A DNA stretch of 64,000 nt from assembly GCF_003369915.1 (NCBI RefSeq), contig NC_046677.1, forward strand, positions 11,718,001-11,782,000. Direction: 5' to 3'. This document shows positions 62,801 to 64,000 of this stretch, in pieces; the stretch's first letter is position 1, and every line of letters starts with the position of its first letter. The translations under genes and the position numbers were made by a program. Source of the stretch: Drosophila miranda. Lineage: Eukaryota > Arthropoda > Insecta > Diptera > Drosophilidae. The notes below the pieces were generated by a model that was not told where the DNA came from, searched no databases, and worked only from the letters and a program-made list of their open reading frames with translations.

Positions 62801-64000
62801 GTCAACACCCCGCTCCCGCTCCCGGTCTCAGCGCTGATTACTTTTCCGAGTAATCGCTGTGATTGTGGGAAGACCCCCAATTCCCTCCCTTGAGTTATTG
62901 GCTAATCAAAGCGAAAGTGTTGATAATTATTGTAGAGGCGATGGCAACATGAAATGGAAACTATCGTCAGCTAAAAGAAGGGAATCGTGTGGGCATTTCT
63001 TTAAGGCAATAAAGGCCCCCCATCCTTGCGTCAAAAGTAGACCAAAATGATAACCTAATTGATAAAGAGTTAAGCAATCAAAATGTGCACCCATTGGGCA
63101 ATACTACTCACCCTCAATAGCCAGGTGAGAACGCTCTCCCTATACGGAACAAAGGTGCTGGGCGTCGAGGGTCCATTGCCGCCGCCCGCTTTGCGTCCAT
63201 CTGCCAGGGCGGCAATGACTTTTCCCAGTGTCAGGAGGCTCTTGTTGATGCTAACGCCCTCACGTATCCTCTCGCCATTCGATCCCGAGACACTGATCCG
63301 TTCGCTGCCAGCCAGATCCACGAGACTGATTTTACTCCTGCGCGTTTGTCTTAGAGAGGCAGTGCTCTCAGAATCCGTATCCGAGGTCAAGCCATCCTCA
63401 GTGGAGAGATCTGTGAGGTTCAGAACAATGTTGAAGATGGAGTGAGAGCGCGAGCTCTTGTCGTTCATGGCCGTGGAGGCGGTGGCCCGCTGGGAATTGC
63501 CCACCGCTAGCCAATTGCGTAGCGCTGAATAAGAGTCCACCGAGTGGGCACTCAGATCCACCACATAGGGTCCGAAAATGGGATGCTCTCGCACTTTTAG
63601 AGCCGGTCGCTGCTGTTGCACAGGCGTGGAGTCAACCGAAGAGGACGTCGCATGTTGCACACTCAACAGGTCGTGGATCTTCTCGTTGTAGATCTCGAAA
63701 TAGCTGACTTCCACTTCCACCTGGAGCTGCTGTTCTGCCTTGGCGGCCTCTATTCTGCGGAACAGCTCGTGGCAGAAGCGGGGAATAATCCCAGCCTCGT
63801 CATGTGGTGGTCCGCCATCCAAAGCGGCATCATCCAAAGCCTCTATGCCCATCATGCTGTAGGATTTGCCGGAGCCCGTCTGGCCATAGGCAAACAAGCA
63901 GGCATTGTAGCCATCGAAGGCGGTTTCTATCAGAGGACCGGCTGTGCCCTCAAAGACTTTCGCCTGGCCGGCATAGTTCTTATTCTCCGGATCGCAGGAA
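47879..64000 (-). CDS. Klp38B: Klp38B / nebbish kinesin, two exons in window, 5' end beyond the right edge
   Basis: A microtubule motor of the kinesin-3/KIF14-like group, acting in chromosome segregation and cytokinesis. Exon pieces on the - strand are 64000-63112 (partial) and 49795-47879, joined in phase 0 across a 13.3 kb intron. This gives 296 + 638 residues in the window; the N-terminus is missing. The motor shows the P-loop GQTGSGKS, switch I NDKSSRSHSIF and switch II LVDLAGSER. The motif VPYRESVLTWLLR|ENLGGNSKT spans the splice site, with the motor ending at RYACKARSIVNRVKVNE. Exon-2 residues about 165-258 form an FHA domain (VRIGRG, LQHCSIEH, YVNGE), which recognises phosphothreonine. 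Coiled-coil segments flank it, notably the Glu/Gln-rich run after about residue 262. An FHA after the motor is the KIF14/kinesin-3 layout. The stop is TGA at 47879-47881. The large intron hosts another gene on the + strand. Confidence 0.94.
49796..52896. other. Klp38B intron, part 1, before the nested gene
   Basis: No coding sequence is supported. Present are a (GT)n-like GTGTGCGTGTGCGTGTG run near 50,585-50,603, purine-rich AGAGAGAG runs at 50,673-50,690, 50,767-50,783 and 52,771-52,785, and scattered ATACATAT tracts. The purine runs at 52,770-52,860 directly precede the nested gene and could be GAGA-factor sites in its promoter or 5' UTR. Confidence 0.45.
52897..55174 (+). CDS. Unrecognised nested gene, isoform with CPFC-type tail (two coding exons)
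   Basis: I do not recognise this protein. Exons are 52897-53059 (54 codons plus one base) and 54936-55174, joined by GT-AG into 133 aa. Exon 1 encodes a Ser/Tyr/Gly-rich segment (MSYGGSMRSGYYRDYEQF). Exon 2 encodes a Lys-rich stretch, DCPFCKEHKKRPLINYM with a CxxC followed by His, basic RKRQQRKH, an acidic EDEEEMHEHEDE run, poly-Q and the end QQSCKV. The CxxCxxH pattern hints at metal binding but is too short to assign. The frame was chosen over the overlapping ATG at 52901 because only this frame gives sensible composition and fits both downstream exons. ATG 52933, in a better context (ACCATG), could also be the start. The gene lies entirely within, and antisense to, the Klp38B intron. Confidence 0.65.
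53060..54935. other. Intron of the nested gene; possible alternative promoter near its end
   Basis: Begins GTAATT and ends CTTACTTACAG. No credible coding exon lies within it. At 54,588-54,653 GTGGCAACACTG, TACGTCAC (CRE-like) and CAGCTG (54,648-54,653) cluster within 70 bp, followed by a purine-rich run at 54,707-54,767. This could be a second transcription start just upstream of exon 2. A (GT)n run occurs at 54,125-54,148. Confidence 0.35.
55175..56400 (+). other. Probable 3' UTR of the first isoform
   Basis: A/C-rich and then A/T-rich sequence after the stop at 55174, with many CAAA and AAAC runs typical of long fly 3' UTRs. AATAAA candidates lie at about 56,124 and 56,364-56,369. The extent is a guess without transcript data. 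Confidence 0.4.
56401..60182. other. Spacer between the alternative last exons of the nested gene
   Basis: AT-rich with no coding frame I can support. A GC-richer stretch at about 58,120-58,260 (containing GCGCCAGTCGGCCAATTAGC and GTGACGTAGTAG) stands out as a possible regulatory element. The right end supplies the acceptor TTGTTATTGCAG for the exon at 60183. Confidence 0.35.
60183..60343 (+). CDS. Alternative last exon of the nested gene (CKC tail)
   Basis: Preceded by a good acceptor (TTGTTATTGCAG). Only the phase that accepts one upstream base is open: 53 codons then TAG. That phase matches exon 52897-53059, whose last base G plus CC gives Ala. It does not match the end of exon 54936-55174. 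The splice would yield a 107-aa protein: the same 54-residue Ser/Tyr/Gly-rich N-terminus plus AHKDGKRLGMKG, then TCKCEPTACKCGKRR (four Cys in two CxC pairs), a six-Gln run, and a basic, Leu-rich end. Codons are GC-rich in the third position against an AT-rich background, which supports coding. No family is recognised. Confidence 0.6.
60363..60368 (+). terminator. Polyadenylation signal after the alternative last exon
   Basis: AATAAA 20 bp after the TAG stop. Its closeness to the open exon supports 60183-60343 being a genuine terminal exon. Confidence 0.6.
60369..63111. other. Klp38B intron, part 3
   Basis: No gene is seen. It contains two imperfect copies of a ~43 bp block at about 61,155 and 61,224 (GCAATTG...AAATCT), a minisatellite at about 62,178-62,335, and a direct repeat of CACGAGA...ATATTTGTAGAG near 62,627 and 62,700. 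The splice donor of Klp38B (GTGAGT on the - strand) is at its right end. Confidence 0.45.
62178..62335. repeat. Small minisatellite, four imperfect copies of a 43-51 bp unit
   Basis: GATTGAATCT occurs at 62178, 62221 and 62323, with a diverged copy (TATGCAATCC) at 62272. Spacings are 43, 51 and 51 bp. Copies share a following TTAAAGG/TTAAATGTATT block and a GAGAAAATCAA block. Confidence 0.65.

Overview
The window is insect nuclear DNA, almost certainly Drosophila of the melanogaster group, chromosome arm 2L (Muller element B), near cytological region 38B. The evidence is small GT-AG introns, A/T-rich spacers, and a block of recognisable single-copy genes: Kua/PEDS1, mRpS18B, Pyroxd1, Taf13, nessun dorma, a PLCXD-type phospholipase and the kinesin Klp38B/nebbish. 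Species and chromosome are inferred from gene identity; I could not run an alignment.

Left half (1 to about 35,570): a very large tandem array. From position 1, which is already inside the array, to about 29,800 it consists of 43 complete head-to-tail units of about 672 or about 689 bp, nearly identical and in one orientation. Each unit is itself a three-part higher-order repeat of diverged monomers (about 261, 266 and 162 bp). Private variants shared at offsets of 1,373, 4,791 and 5,480 bp record layered unequal exchange or conversion. From about 29,800 to 35,570 the array decays into old, diverged monomers, the expected pattern at a satellite edge. I do not recognise the family by name. Every unit carries a consensus-like 5' splice site, 3' splice site and AATAAA on the + strand, and an open 94-codon frame that I judge to be non-coding.

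Middle (36,100-41,455): Kua on the - strand (five coding exons, 300 aa), then about 3.5 kb of apparently non-coding DNA.

Compact housekeeping block (41,456-49,795): mRpS18B (+), Pyroxd1 (+), Taf13 (-), nesd (+), PLCXD gene (+) and the 3' exon of Klp38B (-). Pyroxd1/Taf13 and PLCXD/Klp38B converge with probable 3' overlaps. Taf13 and nesd diverge from a 183 bp shared promoter. CAGCTG boxes or a perfect DRE (TATCGATA) lie upstream of these genes, as in broadly expressed fly genes.

Right part (49,796-64,000): a 13.3 kb intron of Klp38B, followed by a motor-domain exon that runs off the right edge. Nested in the intron on the opposite strand is an unrecognised small gene. It has one first coding exon (52,897-53,059) and two phase-compatible alternative last exons (54,936-55,174 and 60,183-60,343), giving two short basic proteins with different Cys-containing tails.

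The genes form no pathway. They cover ether lipid desaturation, mitochondrial translation, redox, TFIID, cytokinesis (nesd and Klp38B both act in cell division) and phospholipid hydrolysis. The most unusual object is the homogenised satellite array lying directly downstream of Kua in otherwise gene-rich DNA.
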